Source: CAZZKG01 sp964654825 (lineage in GTDB: Bacteria; Gemmatimonadota; CAZMKB01). Taken from it: a stretch of DNA of 64,000 nucleotides. The DNA is taken from positions 1 to 64,000 of the forward strand of contig CAZZKG010000005.1 in the NCBI GenBank assembly GCA_964654825.1, given 5' to 3'. The notes below the pieces were generated by a model that was not told the DNA's origin, did not search any database, and worked only from the letters and a program-made list of their open reading frames with translations. Below, one piece after another: positions 41,561 to 51,714 of this stretch; position 1 is the stretch's first letter; each line of letters opens with the position of its first letter. The position numbers and the translations under genes are program-made.

Positions 41561-42169
41561 ATGAGAACCCTCTTCAAAGCATCACTTGTCTTACTGGCAG
41601 TTATAGTATTCTGCCTGCTCTACTGGAAGTCGCAGAGCGCTCTGGACAACGAGGCATTCTCTCGAGCAACGAAGTATTACTGGGACAACTTCGATGAAAT
41701 CAGCAACAAACACTACATGACCATCATCGATTTTACTAAACCTTCCTTCGCAGAGAGGATGCACATTTACGATATTTTTACAGGAAAAGTGACGAGCCAC
41801 CTCGTCGCTCACGGCCAGGGCGAAAGCACCGGACACATATACCCGCCGGGATTCTCGAACGAGCCGGGTTCCGGTCTCTCCAGCAGGGGTTTCTGCATTA
41901 CCCGTGATGTGTATAACGGGGAGAACGGTCCCGCTCTCAGATTGCTCGGACTGGAGAGGGGGAGAAACCACAACATGTACGATCGTAGAATCTCAATTCG
42001 ATCAGCCCCCTATGTCAGTTACAAAACCGTGTTCAAGAACCTCGTGAAGTACTATAAACCGATGATCGGTGAAAGCGGAGGGGATCTGGTCGTACAGCCT
42101 GAGTCGGTCGATTCTATAATCAGCTGGCTCAAAGACGGGAGCCTGGTGTATATCTATACAGGTGAGTGA
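41561..42169 (+). CDS. Catalytically dead murein L,D-transpeptidase-family protein
   Basis: 202 residues with a membrane anchor or signal segment (about 5-21). Residues 52-200 match the murein L,D-transpeptidase catalytic-domain family (YkuD-like, PF13645 type): MTIIDFTKPSFAERMHIYD, LVAHGQGEST, FSNEPGSGLSSRGFCITRDVYNG and LRLLGLERG are in the expected order. The family's active-site His (RAIVIHGADYVS) is Arg147 in RRISIRSAPYVS, and the catalytic Cys in GRSxGCPAL is Asp175 in GESGGDLVV. Both essential residues are therefore lost while the fold is retained. It should be unable to crosslink peptidoglycan but may bind it. The start ATG has AAGGG upstream. Confidence 0.8.
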   Translation: MRTLFKASLVLLAVIVFCLLYWKSQSALDNEAFSRATKYYWDNFDEISNKHYMTIIDFTKPSFAERMHIYDIFTGKVTSHLVAHGQGESTGHIYPPGFSNEPGSGLSSRGFCITRDVYNGENGPALRLLGLERGRNHNMYDRRISIRSAPYVSYKTVFKNLVKYYKPMIGESGGDLVVQPESVDSIISWLKDGSLVYIYTGE

Positions 42170-42204
42170 ACGGTTTTCTTCCTCTTCATTTTCTTCTCCT
42201 TCAT

Positions 42205-42234
42205 TTGACTGAGCAGTGTGAATTGTGATATAAT
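42205..42234 (+). promoter_or_regulatory. Promoter of the C25 protease gene
   Basis: TTGACT (42205-42210), 18 bases, TATAAT (42229-42234): eleven of twelve positions. The start near 42241 leaves a leader of about 70 bases. Confidence 0.6.
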
Positions 42235-42309
42235 AATAGTGGAAAGTAATCAAATTTTTTCACACCGGGTAATAACCGATGATTTCCTGAACGAAGCAGA
42301 GGAGTAATC

Positions 42310-44370
42310 ATGTTCTCACGCACTACAGGCCGGATGGTCGCACATGTCTTTCTCATTTTTATACTCTACGCAATGATTACCCCTCTCACCGCGGAGCCGC
42401 AGCATATAGGGCATCCAATGGTACAGGAGATACGATTCACCGCCGAATTCCCGGAGAGTGTACTGAGATTTGAAAAAGTTCTCGGCCGGGACGTGATCAT
42501 AATGGATGGCGCCAGCAGCATCTCAAACCCGGGGGAACCCGTCCTCCCCGTAAAAGAGTTCAGCGTTGCCATTCCACCCGGGACCGGGGCTGTACAGGTA
42601 AGGGCGCGGTCCCTGACGTCAACAGACATCCCCGGTACCTACTATATCCTGCCCGGGCAACCCCCTCGAAAGACCTCAATGAAAACTTTTGGCCTCGAGA
42701 TCGCGCCGGATGACATCATTTACCGTTCAAGTCTTCCTTATCCGGGCCGGATCGTGACTCTCGATTACCGGAGCGATCTTGCAGGCCAGGGAATCATATG
42801 GATCACTGTGTACCCGCTTCAGTATCTCCCTGCGGAGAAAAATTTGATACTCCACACCAATGTCGAAGTGACTGTCTCCTGTCTGGCAGAAGAATCACCC
42901 CGGCATAAGACGACTGAAAGGTATGCTCGTTTCACACAGCGACAGCGGCGAGTATTCGAAGATATGTTACAGGCCACGGTAGTCAATCCCGATGACGTTG
43001 TACTCAACCCGATTTTAAAAGATGCTTCTCTCATCCTCCCTACAGCGGAATATGATCACGTGATCATCACACAGGCGGTTTTTTTCTCCGCCTTCGAGCC
43101 TCTCGTCGACTGGCACACGAAAAAAGGAGAACGGGACACCGTCGTCACGACGGGATGGATCTACAACAACTACAACGGACCGGGTGATACCCTCAAGATC
43201 AGACAGTTCATCATGGACGCGAGCTCGAATTGGGGAACGATGTACTTTCTCCTCGGCGGAGAAAACAGCACCGTACCCTTCTGTTACCGGAGCTATGGCG
43301 ATGGCAGTGTACCCAGTGATCAGTACTATTCGGATTATGATGACGATTGGACTCACGAGGTATTTGTTGGGAGAGTGAGCGTGGGATCACCTTCAGAGGC
43401 CACCACGTTCGTGGACAAGGTCCTCATGTATGAGAAAAGTCCCCCGCTGATTGATTACCCGTTGAATATTCTCCTGATCGGCATGGATGCGGATGAGGAC
43501 ACTCCCTGTGAGGAGCTGAAGGAGACGGTATACAGTTACATCCCCACACGGTTCAACGTGACGAAGGTCTACGACAGCGATACCGGCAACCATGAAACCG
43601 CAGCCAAGGCTGCACTCAACGCGGGAAACAACATGGTCAACCATTCTGACCACTGTGACTGGAACTATCTAGGCACGGGTGATTTCTGGCACTGGTGGGG
43701 GATCAACAACGCCGAGGTTGACGTCCTCGAGAACGATAATCGGATGTCCATCATCGTGTCGGACGGATGCTGGCCGAACGCCATGGATCAGGAGGACTGT
43801 ATCTCCGAGCACCTGGTTTTATACAATCCCCTTCAGGCGGGTTTGGCTTTCACCGGTAACACGCGGGATGGTTATTACTGGTCCGGCATACCGGAGTCCC
43901 TTTCAGGGCAGCTGGATCGCGAGTGGTGGGACGGTGTCTTCCAGTATAATCAGACACGGCTCGGACACGCCATCATCTTCAGTAAACATCAGTTCGGAAA
44001 CGGGAACCAGGACAGGAGACACTGTGAGTGGACATTCAATCTGCTCGGTGATCCCTCCATGCCGGTATGGCTCGACACCCCCGGCAGTCTGGATGTGTCT
44101 CACCCGACATTGATCTCCCAGACGAGTCAGAGCTTTACGGTGACTGTTTCGGGCGACGGTAGCCCGATCGAAGAGTCACTCGTCTGTCTCAGAAAAAACA
44201 ACGAAGTTTACGAGGTAGGGACGACCGGCGTTTCAGGCGAGGTTACTTTCACCATACACCCGCTGCATCACGGCCGGATGGATGTAACAGTCACCGCTCC
44301 CGACTATCTGCCCTACGAGGGGAGTTGCAGGGTCAACCCATCATATTTTCGTGCGGCGGAAGACCTGTGA
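42310..44370 (+). CDS. Secreted gingipain-type cysteine protease (peptidase family C25)
   Basis: 686 residues. Signal peptide (MVAHVFLIFILYAM, cleavage near TAEPQ), propeptide-like region to about 235, then a caspase-like C25 domain: EYDHVIITQAVFFSAFEPLVDWHTKKG, YFLLGGENSTVPFCYR, EVFVGRVSVGS and the catalytic pair His445 (VNHSDHCDW) and Cys487 (VSDGCWPN). An Ig-like module follows (about 595-680). Unlike the other exported proteases here, it lacks the NYPNPFNP sorting tail. C25 members include arginine/lysine gingipains and the type IX sortase PorU; the domain alone does not tell which. The ATG has GAGGAG upstream. Its own promoter is at 42205-42234. Confidence 0.87.
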   Translation: MFSRTTGRMVAHVFLIFILYAMITPLTAEPQHIGHPMVQEIRFTAEFPESVLRFEKVLGRDVIIMDGASSISNPGEPVLPVKEFSVAIPPGTGAVQVRARSLTSTDIPGTYYILPGQPPRKTSMKTFGLEIAPDDIIYRSSLPYPGRIVTLDYRSDLAGQGIIWITVYPLQYLPAEKNLILHTNVEVTVSCLAEESPRHKTTERYARFTQRQRRVFEDMLQATVVNPDDVVLNPILKDASLILPTAEYDHVIITQAVFFSAFEPLVDWHTKKGERDTVVTTGWIYNNYNGPGDTLKIRQFIMDASSNWGTMYFLLGGENSTVPFCYRSYGDGSVPSDQYYSDYDDDWTHEVFVGRVSVGSPSEATTFVDKVLMYEKSPPLIDYPLNILLIGMDADEDTPCEELKETVYSYIPTRFNVTKVYDSDTGNHETAAKAALNAGNNMVNHSDHCDWNYLGTGDFWHWWGINNAEVDVLENDNRMSIIVSDGCWPNAMDQEDCISEHLVLYNPLQAGLAFTGNTRDGYYWSGIPESLSGQLDREWWDGVFQYNQTRLGHAIIFSKHQFGNGNQDRRHCEWTFNLLGDPSMPVWLDTPGSLDVSHPTLISQTSQSFTVTVSGDGSPIEESLVCLRKNNEVYEVGTTGVSGEVTFTIHPLHHGRMDVTVTAPDYLPYEGSCRVNPSYFRAAEDL

Positions 44371-44467
44371 TCCACTTTGAATGTTGACTAGTCTCGCAAC
44401 AGGCCTTGTCCGACTCCCCCTTCCCCGTTACTCGAGTGGCGGGACAGTGAGCGTGTTGCATTAAACC

Positions 44468-46273
44468 TTATTTGGCAAGTATCATCTTCCGGGCACTCCT
44501 GAATTCCCCCGCCTCGATCCGATAGAGATACACACCGGACCGGGCCTGCTCGCCACTATCTGTCCTGCCGTCCCAGTGTATCTCATGTACTCCGGTATCC
44601 TTCTTCTCATGCAGAAGGATGCGGACCAGGCGTCCCCTGAGATCATAGATGGAAACTTTCACATCCACGGGCCCGGTTTCATCGGGTACGGCATACCGGA
44701 TAGTGGTCTGCGGATTGAACGGGTTGGGATAATTCTGCGACAGGGTAAACGTCCTGGCCAACGGTGACCCGACAGTATCGTCCTCCCCGATCCCGGTTGC
44801 CAGGTTTCTCAGAGGTATCTCGAGGATGGTAGGAACCCCTTCCTCTACAACGACATCTGTCAGCGTCGTGTCCTGGTAACCATCTTTCATCACCGAGAGG
44901 GAGTAGGTACCGGGCCTGAGAAGCCGGAAAAACCTCCCGTGGACGGGTTCACTGCTCCGCGGGTTGTTGATGATCGTCTCCCCCGCAACGTACACCGCTG
45001 CCTCGAGAGGATCTCCGCTCTCGGAATCGACTACATGCCCGCGAATGCTGGAGCCATGGACGCGGTCCAGTACAGTGAATATACCGCCCAGGTTGGCATG
45101 GACGATCCCTGCGATTCGCTCCAGACCGGAAGGGAAGAACTCTGTGGCCGTTTCGATGAGATAGGCCTCTACGCCGTGCTCCCAGTACATCCAGTTATAG
45201 GATTGACCGGCTCCGTAGAACAACTCGCAGCTGTACGTACTAAAACCATTCTCACGGAGAATCGCGTCGGCGATATCCGCGCAGAGGTCCTCCCCTGCCG
45301 GGTCATCTCCGCAGTAACCAACATACTCGCTGTAACTGTGGTAGCAGATCGAGGCGACGATGTGTTCCCGTTCGACCAGGGCCTTTTCCATCAGAGTCTC
45401 ATTTTCCGAATGAGGAGCCGGCCCGCGGTAGACGATGCTGCAGGAGTCCGGCATCCCGGCGGACGACCACCCTTCCGGATAATTCCTGTTGAGATCGACG
45501 CCGTCAGGGTACGAGGGATAATCATCAACACAATTCTCGTAGACGGTACCATCAAAGATACCGTTGCTGTTGTTGTCCCTTTTGTTCTTCCTCCACCATG
45601 GAGACGGGATCCCAGTCTCGACATAGAGGTAGCCCTCGGGATTCTTGATGGGGACGATCCAGATTTCAGTCTCGTCGATGTAATTCGTGATCACCGTGTC
45701 CCGTCCGTAACCAGCGAACAGGGAGTCCATAAAAGCGACCAGGATATTGACATTAACCGGTTCCCGGGCATGGATCACCCCATCGAACAGAACATCCGGC
45801 TCATCCTCCTGTACCTGCGGGTTGTCCGAAATTTTCACCCCCCAGATGGTCACACTGTCCCGTGTAGAAACCCCCAGGCTCTCTACGGCAACAATATCAG
45901 GATAGAGAAGAGCGCTGAGCGTGAGGTAATCGTAAACCTCCTGGTACGAGTAGTAATCCTCGTCATTCCAGTCCGCGGGAGCGGTGGGGAGAACAGAATA
46001 CGTCACCGGAAGCTCCCTCAGGCGATTCAATGCATCTTCCGGCAACTCGAAGTAGTAACTCCTGCCTACTCGGGATGGTGGAATCTCTGAGACATGATAG
46101 CGCGAAAACTCCTCCAGCAAACCGAGCTGGGATTCAGTCGAGGGAGTTACTTTGACAAGTACCGGAAAGCTTTCTGTTACCGGTTCAACCGGTCGGAGGG
46201 CACTGTCCCCCGAATAAGCCCAGGTGAAGAGGACTGCGAAAACAGGAATCAGTAAGAGTAGTTCTTTGCGCAT
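44468..46273 (-). CDS. Secreted M14 zinc carboxypeptidase with C-terminal sorting tail
   Basis: 601 residues from the ATG at 46273 (AGGGGG upstream; the frame is open to 46309 but without a site). Signal peptide in the first 20 residues. The M14 carboxypeptidase domain has Zn ligands in DGVIHAREPVN and SICYHSYSEYV, substrate arginine region in DLNRNYPEGW and the catalytic glutamate in YLIETATEF. A carboxypeptidase-regulatory-like beta domain (IRGHVVDSESGDPLEAAVYV) follows. The last 80 residues are the FlgD-like sorting tail, with SQNYPNPFNPQTTI and a final RKMILAK. It would trim peptides produced by the subtilases upstream. Confidence 0.9.
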   Translation of the reverse strand: MRKELLLLIPVFAVLFTWAYSGDSALRPVEPVTESFPVLVKVTPSTESQLGLLEEFSRYHVSEIPPSRVGRSYYFELPEDALNRLRELPVTYSVLPTAPADWNDEDYYSYQEVYDYLTLSALLYPDIVAVESLGVSTRDSVTIWGVKISDNPQVQEDEPDVLFDGVIHAREPVNVNILVAFMDSLFAGYGRDTVITNYIDETEIWIVPIKNPEGYLYVETGIPSPWWRKNKRDNNSNGIFDGTVYENCVDDYPSYPDGVDLNRNYPEGWSSAGMPDSCSIVYRGPAPHSENETLMEKALVEREHIVASICYHSYSEYVGYCGDDPAGEDLCADIADAILRENGFSTYSCELFYGAGQSYNWMYWEHGVEAYLIETATEFFPSGLERIAGIVHANLGGIFTVLDRVHGSSIRGHVVDSESGDPLEAAVYVAGETIINNPRSSEPVHGRFFRLLRPGTYSLSVMKDGYQDTTLTDVVVEEGVPTILEIPLRNLATGIGEDDTVGSPLARTFTLSQNYPNPFNPQTTIRYAVPDETGPVDVKVSIYDLRGRLVRILLHEKKDTGVHEIHWDGRTDSGEQARSGVYLYRIEAGEFRSARKMILAK

Positions 46274-46488
46274 AGAAGACCCCCTGCGTAGCGAACAATG
46301 GCTGTCCACATAAAAAAAACGCGAGATGAAGAGTACGTAAAATATCTCCTCTTAATAGTACAGGACCTTTCCGGGAAAAGTTGCGCCACCCAACCGGGAT
46401 TTTATTCCGATAAAGATCTTCCTCCGCAGCGATTGTTTTCCCGCATACTGCAATCAACCTTCACGCAGGTGTTATCTCGAAACGGTGA

Positions 46489-48018
46489 TCAGCGTACGGC
46501 AATCTCCTTTCTCGAGGGGAGGGATATCAGCTTGTATTCGTCCATCTTTATAAGCGGATCGTCCTTGATCGTTACTTTGAGTTCGTACTCTTTTTCGAGT
46601 TGTGCAAAAGTCTCCCGTTCCTCTTCCATGATGTAAAGTGCCACCTTGGGATGGACTTTTACCGCTATGTTACGGTCCCCTCTCAGGGCGCCGACCCGCT
46701 GGATTGCTCTCTCGATCTTACGGGCCATCGTTGAATTGCTCAGCACCCGTCCCCTCCCACTGCATGAAGGACATGGATCCGACAGTACCTGGAAGAGTCC
46801 CGAACTCATCCTCTGTCTGGTCAGTTCGATCAGACCGAGTTCTGTTATCTCATATGCTTTTGTTTTCGCTCTGTCCCTGGAGAGGTTTCTCCGGAATTCA
46901 GAGATAACCTTGCGTTTGTTGTCTTCATTTTCCATGTCGATGAAATCACATACGACAATGCCGCCGATATTCCGCAGACGGATCTGCCGGGCGATCTCCT
47001 TCGCTGCATCGAGGTTGACCCTGAGAATCGTCTCTTCAGGATCTTTTTTTCCGGTGTACCTCCCCGTGTTCACGTCGATGGAAACCAGAGCTTCGGTTGG
47101 CTCGATGACCACGTAGCCGCCGCTTTCGAGGGAGACCATCGGGTTGAACATATCGGCGATCTCGTCTTCGATACCGTACGCATCGAAAAGGGGTATGTTG
47201 TCCCTGTAGAGAGAGATCCTTCGGAGCAGATCATGTGCGACACCTTTCAGGTAATTCTTTATCTCGCGGCATTCGGTCTCGGAATCAACGATCAGCGAGT
47301 CGACCCTGTCGGAGAAGAGGTCACGGATAATGCTCGAAGTGAGCTTGGCTTCTTTGTAAACCATACAGGGGGCTTTTGAACCCAGCGATTTTTTCTTGAT
47401 CCTCTTCCAGGTCCGTCTGAGGGCAGTGAGCTCACGTTCGAAATTTTTCTTCGAGATTTCTTCCCCGACGGTTCTTACAATGATACCGCCTTCTTTCGGT
47501 CGGATGGCATTGATGAGTTTCCTGAGCCGCTTCCTCTCATCGAGTTCCGCGATCTTCCTCGACACACCGACTCTCGACATGTAGGGCATGAAAACGAGAA
47601 ATCTTCCGGGGAGTGAAAGCTGGGTGGTGAGCCGGGCACCTTTTGTGCCGATCGGTTCTTTGGCGATCTGGACCAGAACTTCCTGGCCTTTTTTGAGTTG
47701 GTCCTCGATATGGTACTGTTTACGTCTGATAGACCGGGATCGTGAGACAGGTCTCACGTCAATGTTGTCATCGAATTCAGTCTCGTTGATGTCCTCCGTC
47801 ACATCGGAAACGTGCAGAAAACCGCTCTTGCCGATCCCGATATCAACGAATGCCGCCTGCATCCCGGGGAGGACTGCCGTGACAATACCTTTGTAAATGT
47901 CTCCAAGGTGTTTCGGTTCGCTCGGGCGATCCACGAGGAGCTCGACCAGGACTTCGTCCTCCAGGATCGCAACCCTTGTCTCCTTTGGTGAAACGTTTAT
48001 TAAAATCTCTCGTTTCAT
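46489..48018 (-). CDS. rng: Ribonuclease G/E
   Basis: 509 residues. S1 RNA-binding domain near 35-130 (GDIYKGIVTAVLPGMQAAFVDIG), followed by the RNase H-like and catalytic DNase I-like parts (VVIEPTEALVSIDVNTGRYTG near 305 with catalytic Asp) and the zinc-link CPSCSGRGRV near 410. There is no long C-terminal scaffold, so it is RNase G or a short RNase E, which processes 5' ends of rRNA and starts mRNA decay. It lies between protease genes; no clear promoter can be seen in the 84 bases upstream. Confidence 0.94.
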   Translation of the reverse strand: MKREILINVSPKETRVAILEDEVLVELLVDRPSEPKHLGDIYKGIVTAVLPGMQAAFVDIGIGKSGFLHVSDVTEDINETEFDDNIDVRPVSRSRSIRRKQYHIEDQLKKGQEVLVQIAKEPIGTKGARLTTQLSLPGRFLVFMPYMSRVGVSRKIAELDERKRLRKLINAIRPKEGGIIVRTVGEEISKKNFERELTALRRTWKRIKKKSLGSKAPCMVYKEAKLTSSIIRDLFSDRVDSLIVDSETECREIKNYLKGVAHDLLRRISLYRDNIPLFDAYGIEDEIADMFNPMVSLESGGYVVIEPTEALVSIDVNTGRYTGKKDPEETILRVNLDAAKEIARQIRLRNIGGIVVCDFIDMENEDNKRKVISEFRRNLSRDRAKTKAYEITELGLIELTRQRMSSGLFQVLSDPCPSCSGRGRVLSNSTMARKIERAIQRVGALRGDRNIAVKVHPKVALYIMEEERETFAQLEKEYELKVTIKDDPLIKMDEYKLISLPSRKEIAVR

Positions 48019-48102
48019 CGTTATAACTATACCTCAATCGTTTAAATGTTTTTTTTGCCAACCAATAAGTGAAGTATCCAGGCATTTCTGATATCCACGT
48101 AC

Positions 48103-51100
48103 TCATTTCAGTAAAACCATCTTCCGGGTTTGATTGAACCCGTCAACCTTCATCGTGTAAAGATAAATTCCGCTCGACACATCGTCTCCGCGAGAATCCC
48201 TGCCGTCCCAGACAAGCTCATACTTCCCCGGGGTCTTTTCTCCGTCGAGAAGCGTTTTTACCAGCTGTCCCCGCAGATTGAAGATCTCGATCTTTACAGG
48301 AACTGCTCCCTCTCCATCCGGTACATCGAAAGATATCGTCGTCTGGGGATTAAAGGGGTTGGGAAAATTCTGAGAGAGGAGGTAGGTCTCGGGCACACCC
48401 GGTGCACCGGCTCCTTCTGCGATGAGAAACGTACCGGATCTTGATAGTGCGGCACTTATCTCACCATTGCCCAGATTGTCCAGGGCGATGGTTTCCCACC
48501 TATCTCCGGTGAGAAGAAGAAGGACCAGGGACTCCTCGGAAACCTGCCCGGGTGTATTCTCCCACCTGCAGCTCACGGTAGCAGGTGATCTCAATTCGAG
48601 GCCGGAGGGGAGAATCGAATATGGAGACGAGATGGGTACCATCCCATCGGGTAGCGTCGGGACACTGCTCCTGCAGGGAGCGAGGTAAAGGTAACCCTCG
48701 AAATCCACTGCTCCTGCAGGGAGAGAGAACTTGAATTTCCCGTCACTCGTCCACATTTCACCACCAGCCTCCGGACCCACAGAGAGTGCGGTAAACCATT
48801 CCGTAGATGTACCTGTCGCGCCACCCTGGTCAGTGCCTCTCACCGTGACCAGGTGGTCACCTTCAGTCTGCACGGTATAATCCGCGCTGTATATCTCTAC
48901 CTCACCGCTGGTAATGGTATCGACAGACAGTGTATCCCCGTCTACCATGATGAGGGGTATTCCCGTAAGTGCCTCACTCGGAACCGTACTCAGCTTCAGG
49001 TATTCAGTGAGAAGTGGGTCCGGGAGGATGCTGATGACAAATACCGGAGGAGGATCTGACTCCAGCCTGTCCCACACTTCGCGCACCTGAATTGCATTTC
49101 CGATGAGATCAGTGAGGCCCGATCCGGCTATGACCGAGAATGCAACCTCGAGACTGTCACCGGGATCGATGGTAAGAGGACCCGCAGACAGCATGTGCGC
49201 CCAGTCAGCCGTTTTTGTACTGACTGCCTGATCGAATCCTGCGGTGAGGAAATTCCACTTCTTCGAGTCTGTAAATGCAAAATTCCCGAACGGATCATAA
49301 AGTTCCTCATTGACTTCGATCGCCCGGTGAGAAGCAGGGGGGCCCGTGATGAGGCTAAGCCCCAGGTGCTCTTCGAACCCGGAACCGAACATGTATCCGA
49401 GTGAGAGCGAGTCGATCCAGCCAACCTCGTTACTACTGTAGCTATACTGGTCAACGTCCCAGTCGAAGTAGAGCCCTGCATAGAGGCTGTCGAGTACACC
49501 AGTTCCCTCATTCTTCATCAAAAAATGAAGGATGATGAAATCATCGATCTCCGGATCAGAATAAGCATAACTCCTCTGATACACGAGGAGAGGGAGCGGG
49601 GTCTCTGTTGCAGAATCATCGAAACGAGCCCTCCCTTCCTCATCTGCCCTGCCTCCCGAACGAAGGATAGTGAGATTACCCCCTTCCGCGGGAACCCAAT
49701 CGGTGTCGAGTCCACCCAGTCCATCGGACACTCTGTCCCTGCCGGTCCCGGCGAGAAAGAAAGCGCTGAAAAGCCAGTTTTTCCCATCGGCCGGATAGCG
49801 GAATCCCGAACCAACCAGATCTGATCCATTGAAATAGCCGTACTGGCCGAAATTCGTGACGGTCATCACAACATTACCAGCACTGTGATCGGCATACGCT
49901 CCCGTCGTCTCTTCGCCTACCGGGACCATGAGCCGATATTTTTCGTTGTAATCTGTGGAAGACACGGTCAGTTCCAGTAATACCTCGCTTCCACGCGGGG
50001 CGCTTTTTCGCGTGTAGAGAAGGAACGGATCAGAAGAATTGTTGGATTTCTGATGTGCTGAAATCGTTCCTACAGAAGAAGTTCCGTCGATCACTTCAAT
50101 GAGTCCCGAAAGATCGTTGATGTCCACCTGGACCCCCGAGACCGAGAGGCCCATGTTGTACAGCTCTGCCGTGATCTGGATGGTGTCGTCCGGGGTGAAT
50201 ACCAGGGGGGAAGGGCTGACTCCGAGGAGCCTGATCACGGGAGATTCCGGAGTGCCAAGCAGTTTGGCTGCCGCATTGGCATCAACGAGTCCCATCCCGT
50301 AATCATTGTCATCCCCGGTATCTCCAAGATCTCCGGCCGAATTAAGGATGGCCCTTTTGATTTCATTCGCCTGTGATGTAGCACTCACCTGCCTGAGCAG
50401 GCCCGCAACACCCGAGGCATGGGGAGTGGAAAACGAGGTACCGCTCGAATACTGGTAACCCCCCCCTGCCCCGACTCCTCTGCTTGACCTGATATCCACA
50501 CCCGGTGCGACGACTTCGGGTTTCACGGTGATACTGTCGCAGGTCGAAGGGCCCCGGCTGGAAAAGGAAGCAATGCGGTCATACTCGTCAGTTGCACCGA
50601 CAGCGAAAGAATTGATATCCGTCGTAATCCGGCTGGCCGGTGATGAAATCGTCTGAGCACCCGATCCGTAATTGCCGGCTGCGAAGAAGAGCATCGAACC
50701 GAGAGCTTCGACCGCGTCCATCGCACTCCAGAGAACATCATCACAGAGACCCGTACCGCCGGCGTCGTTGGTCCCCCAGGAATTGTTTATCACATCGGGG
50801 ACATCGGACACGGTGGAAGGATCTCCATCGGGATCAGCCGCCCACTCAAGACAATCGATAATCACCTCATATGAAGATGTCTGGCTCGAACCTTCGAAGG
50901 CATTTGCGGCAATCCACTGCGCTCCGGGAGCAATGCCGATAGTGTCACTCCCGGCACTACCCACGAGGATACCTGTAACTGATGTCCCGTGTGTCGGACC
51001 AATGGTGACATCATCGTCGATCGGGGAGCTGGTGAAATTGTAGGGATCGTGCCAGCATGCGGCACTCCCCGGCACATTGTTACCTCTCCACTTCGTACTG

Positions 51101-51714
51101 AGAGCGGGATGCGTCCCGTCTACACCGGAGTCGATCAGACAGACGAGCACTCCCTCTCCGGTATACCCGTCCAGCCAGAGGTAGGGTGCTTTCACCTTCC
51201 AGAGATTTCCTTCGACTCCGGCCTTACCGTGAGCCGGCTCACTCTTATAGCCTTTCAGATAAATTGTCCTGTTCTCGACAACCCGTTTGACACCCGGGAG
51301 GGAAGCAAGTCGCGCAACCTGCTGAGCCTCGACGTCCAGAACAATAAGGTTGGTTATCCAGAAAAGCCGTATCCGCTTGATGGCGCCGCTGCCTGCCACA
51401 TCACTGAATCTGTCCACGAGATCCTGCTGCACCTTACCATTCTCAAGCTGCATCTTTTCCATGAGGACCCGGTGAGAATTTTTTCTGTTCAAAGCTGCCG
51501 ACCGGAACTCACTCCCCACCGCCCCTGCCTGCACTCCGCCCTCGAGCTCGAATATCACTGTAACCACAGAATCCGGAGTGCATCGATCGAGGATCAGGGA
51601 GAGTTGCGGTTCGATCATCCCGGCATCCCCGGCGGCCCTGCTGCAGGCCGCAGGTTCAGCAATCAACAGCACCATGAAGACAATAAACACCGCACATGTG
51701 GTTGTCTTGTTCAT
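48103..51714 (-). CDS. Large secreted subtilase (S8) with sorting tail
   Basis: 1203 residues. Signal peptide, inhibitor-like propeptide (about 40-150) and an S8 catalytic domain with Asp195 (LIDSGVDGTHP), His242 (GPTHGTSVTG), oxyanion Asn348 (AAGNYG) and Ser427 (SGTSFSTPHASG). About 550 residues of beta-rich modules (CARDB/Ig-like, an autotransporter-unlike ZU5-like block around ALSVGPEAGGEMWTSDGKF) follow. The C-terminus is the FlgD-like sorting tail with SQNFPNPFNPQTTI and a final RKMVLLK. The ATG overlaps the stop of the upstream subtilase (ATGA), so both proteases are translationally coupled. Secreted protein degradation is the likely role. Confidence 0.9.
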   Translation of the reverse strand: MNKTTTCAVFIVFMVLLIAEPAACSRAAGDAGMIEPQLSLILDRCTPDSVVTVIFELEGGVQAGAVGSEFRSAALNRKNSHRVLMEKMQLENGKVQQDLVDRFSDVAGSGAIKRIRLFWITNLIVLDVEAQQVARLASLPGVKRVVENRTIYLKGYKSEPAHGKAGVEGNLWKVKAPYLWLDGYTGEGVLVCLIDSGVDGTHPALSTKWRGNNVPGSAACWHDPYNFTSSPIDDDVTIGPTHGTSVTGILVGSAGSDTIGIAPGAQWIAANAFEGSSQTSSYEVIIDCLEWAADPDGDPSTVSDVPDVINNSWGTNDAGGTGLCDDVLWSAMDAVEALGSMLFFAAGNYGSGAQTISSPASRITTDINSFAVGATDEYDRIASFSSRGPSTCDSITVKPEVVAPGVDIRSSRGVGAGGGYQYSSGTSFSTPHASGVAGLLRQVSATSQANEIKRAILNSAGDLGDTGDDNDYGMGLVDANAAAKLLGTPESPVIRLLGVSPSPLVFTPDDTIQITAELYNMGLSVSGVQVDINDLSGLIEVIDGTSSVGTISAHQKSNNSSDPFLLYTRKSAPRGSEVLLELTVSSTDYNEKYRLMVPVGEETTGAYADHSAGNVVMTVTNFGQYGYFNGSDLVGSGFRYPADGKNWLFSAFFLAGTGRDRVSDGLGGLDTDWVPAEGGNLTILRSGGRADEEGRARFDDSATETPLPLLVYQRSYAYSDPEIDDFIILHFLMKNEGTGVLDSLYAGLYFDWDVDQYSYSSNEVGWIDSLSLGYMFGSGFEEHLGLSLITGPPASHRAIEVNEELYDPFGNFAFTDSKKWNFLTAGFDQAVSTKTADWAHMLSAGPLTIDPGDSLEVAFSVIAGSGLTDLIGNAIQVREVWDRLESDPPPVFVISILPDPLLTEYLKLSTVPSEALTGIPLIMVDGDTLSVDTITSGEVEIYSADYTVQTEGDHLVTVRGTDQGGATGTSTEWFTALSVGPEAGGEMWTSDGKFKFSLPAGAVDFEGYLYLAPCRSSVPTLPDGMVPISSPYSILPSGLELRSPATVSCRWENTPGQVSEESLVLLLLTGDRWETIALDNLGNGEISAALSRSGTFLIAEGAGAPGVPETYLLSQNFPNPFNPQTTISFDVPDGEGAVPVKIEIFNLRGQLVKTLLDGEKTPGKYELVWDGRDSRGDDVSSGIYLYTMKVDGFNQTRKMVLLK

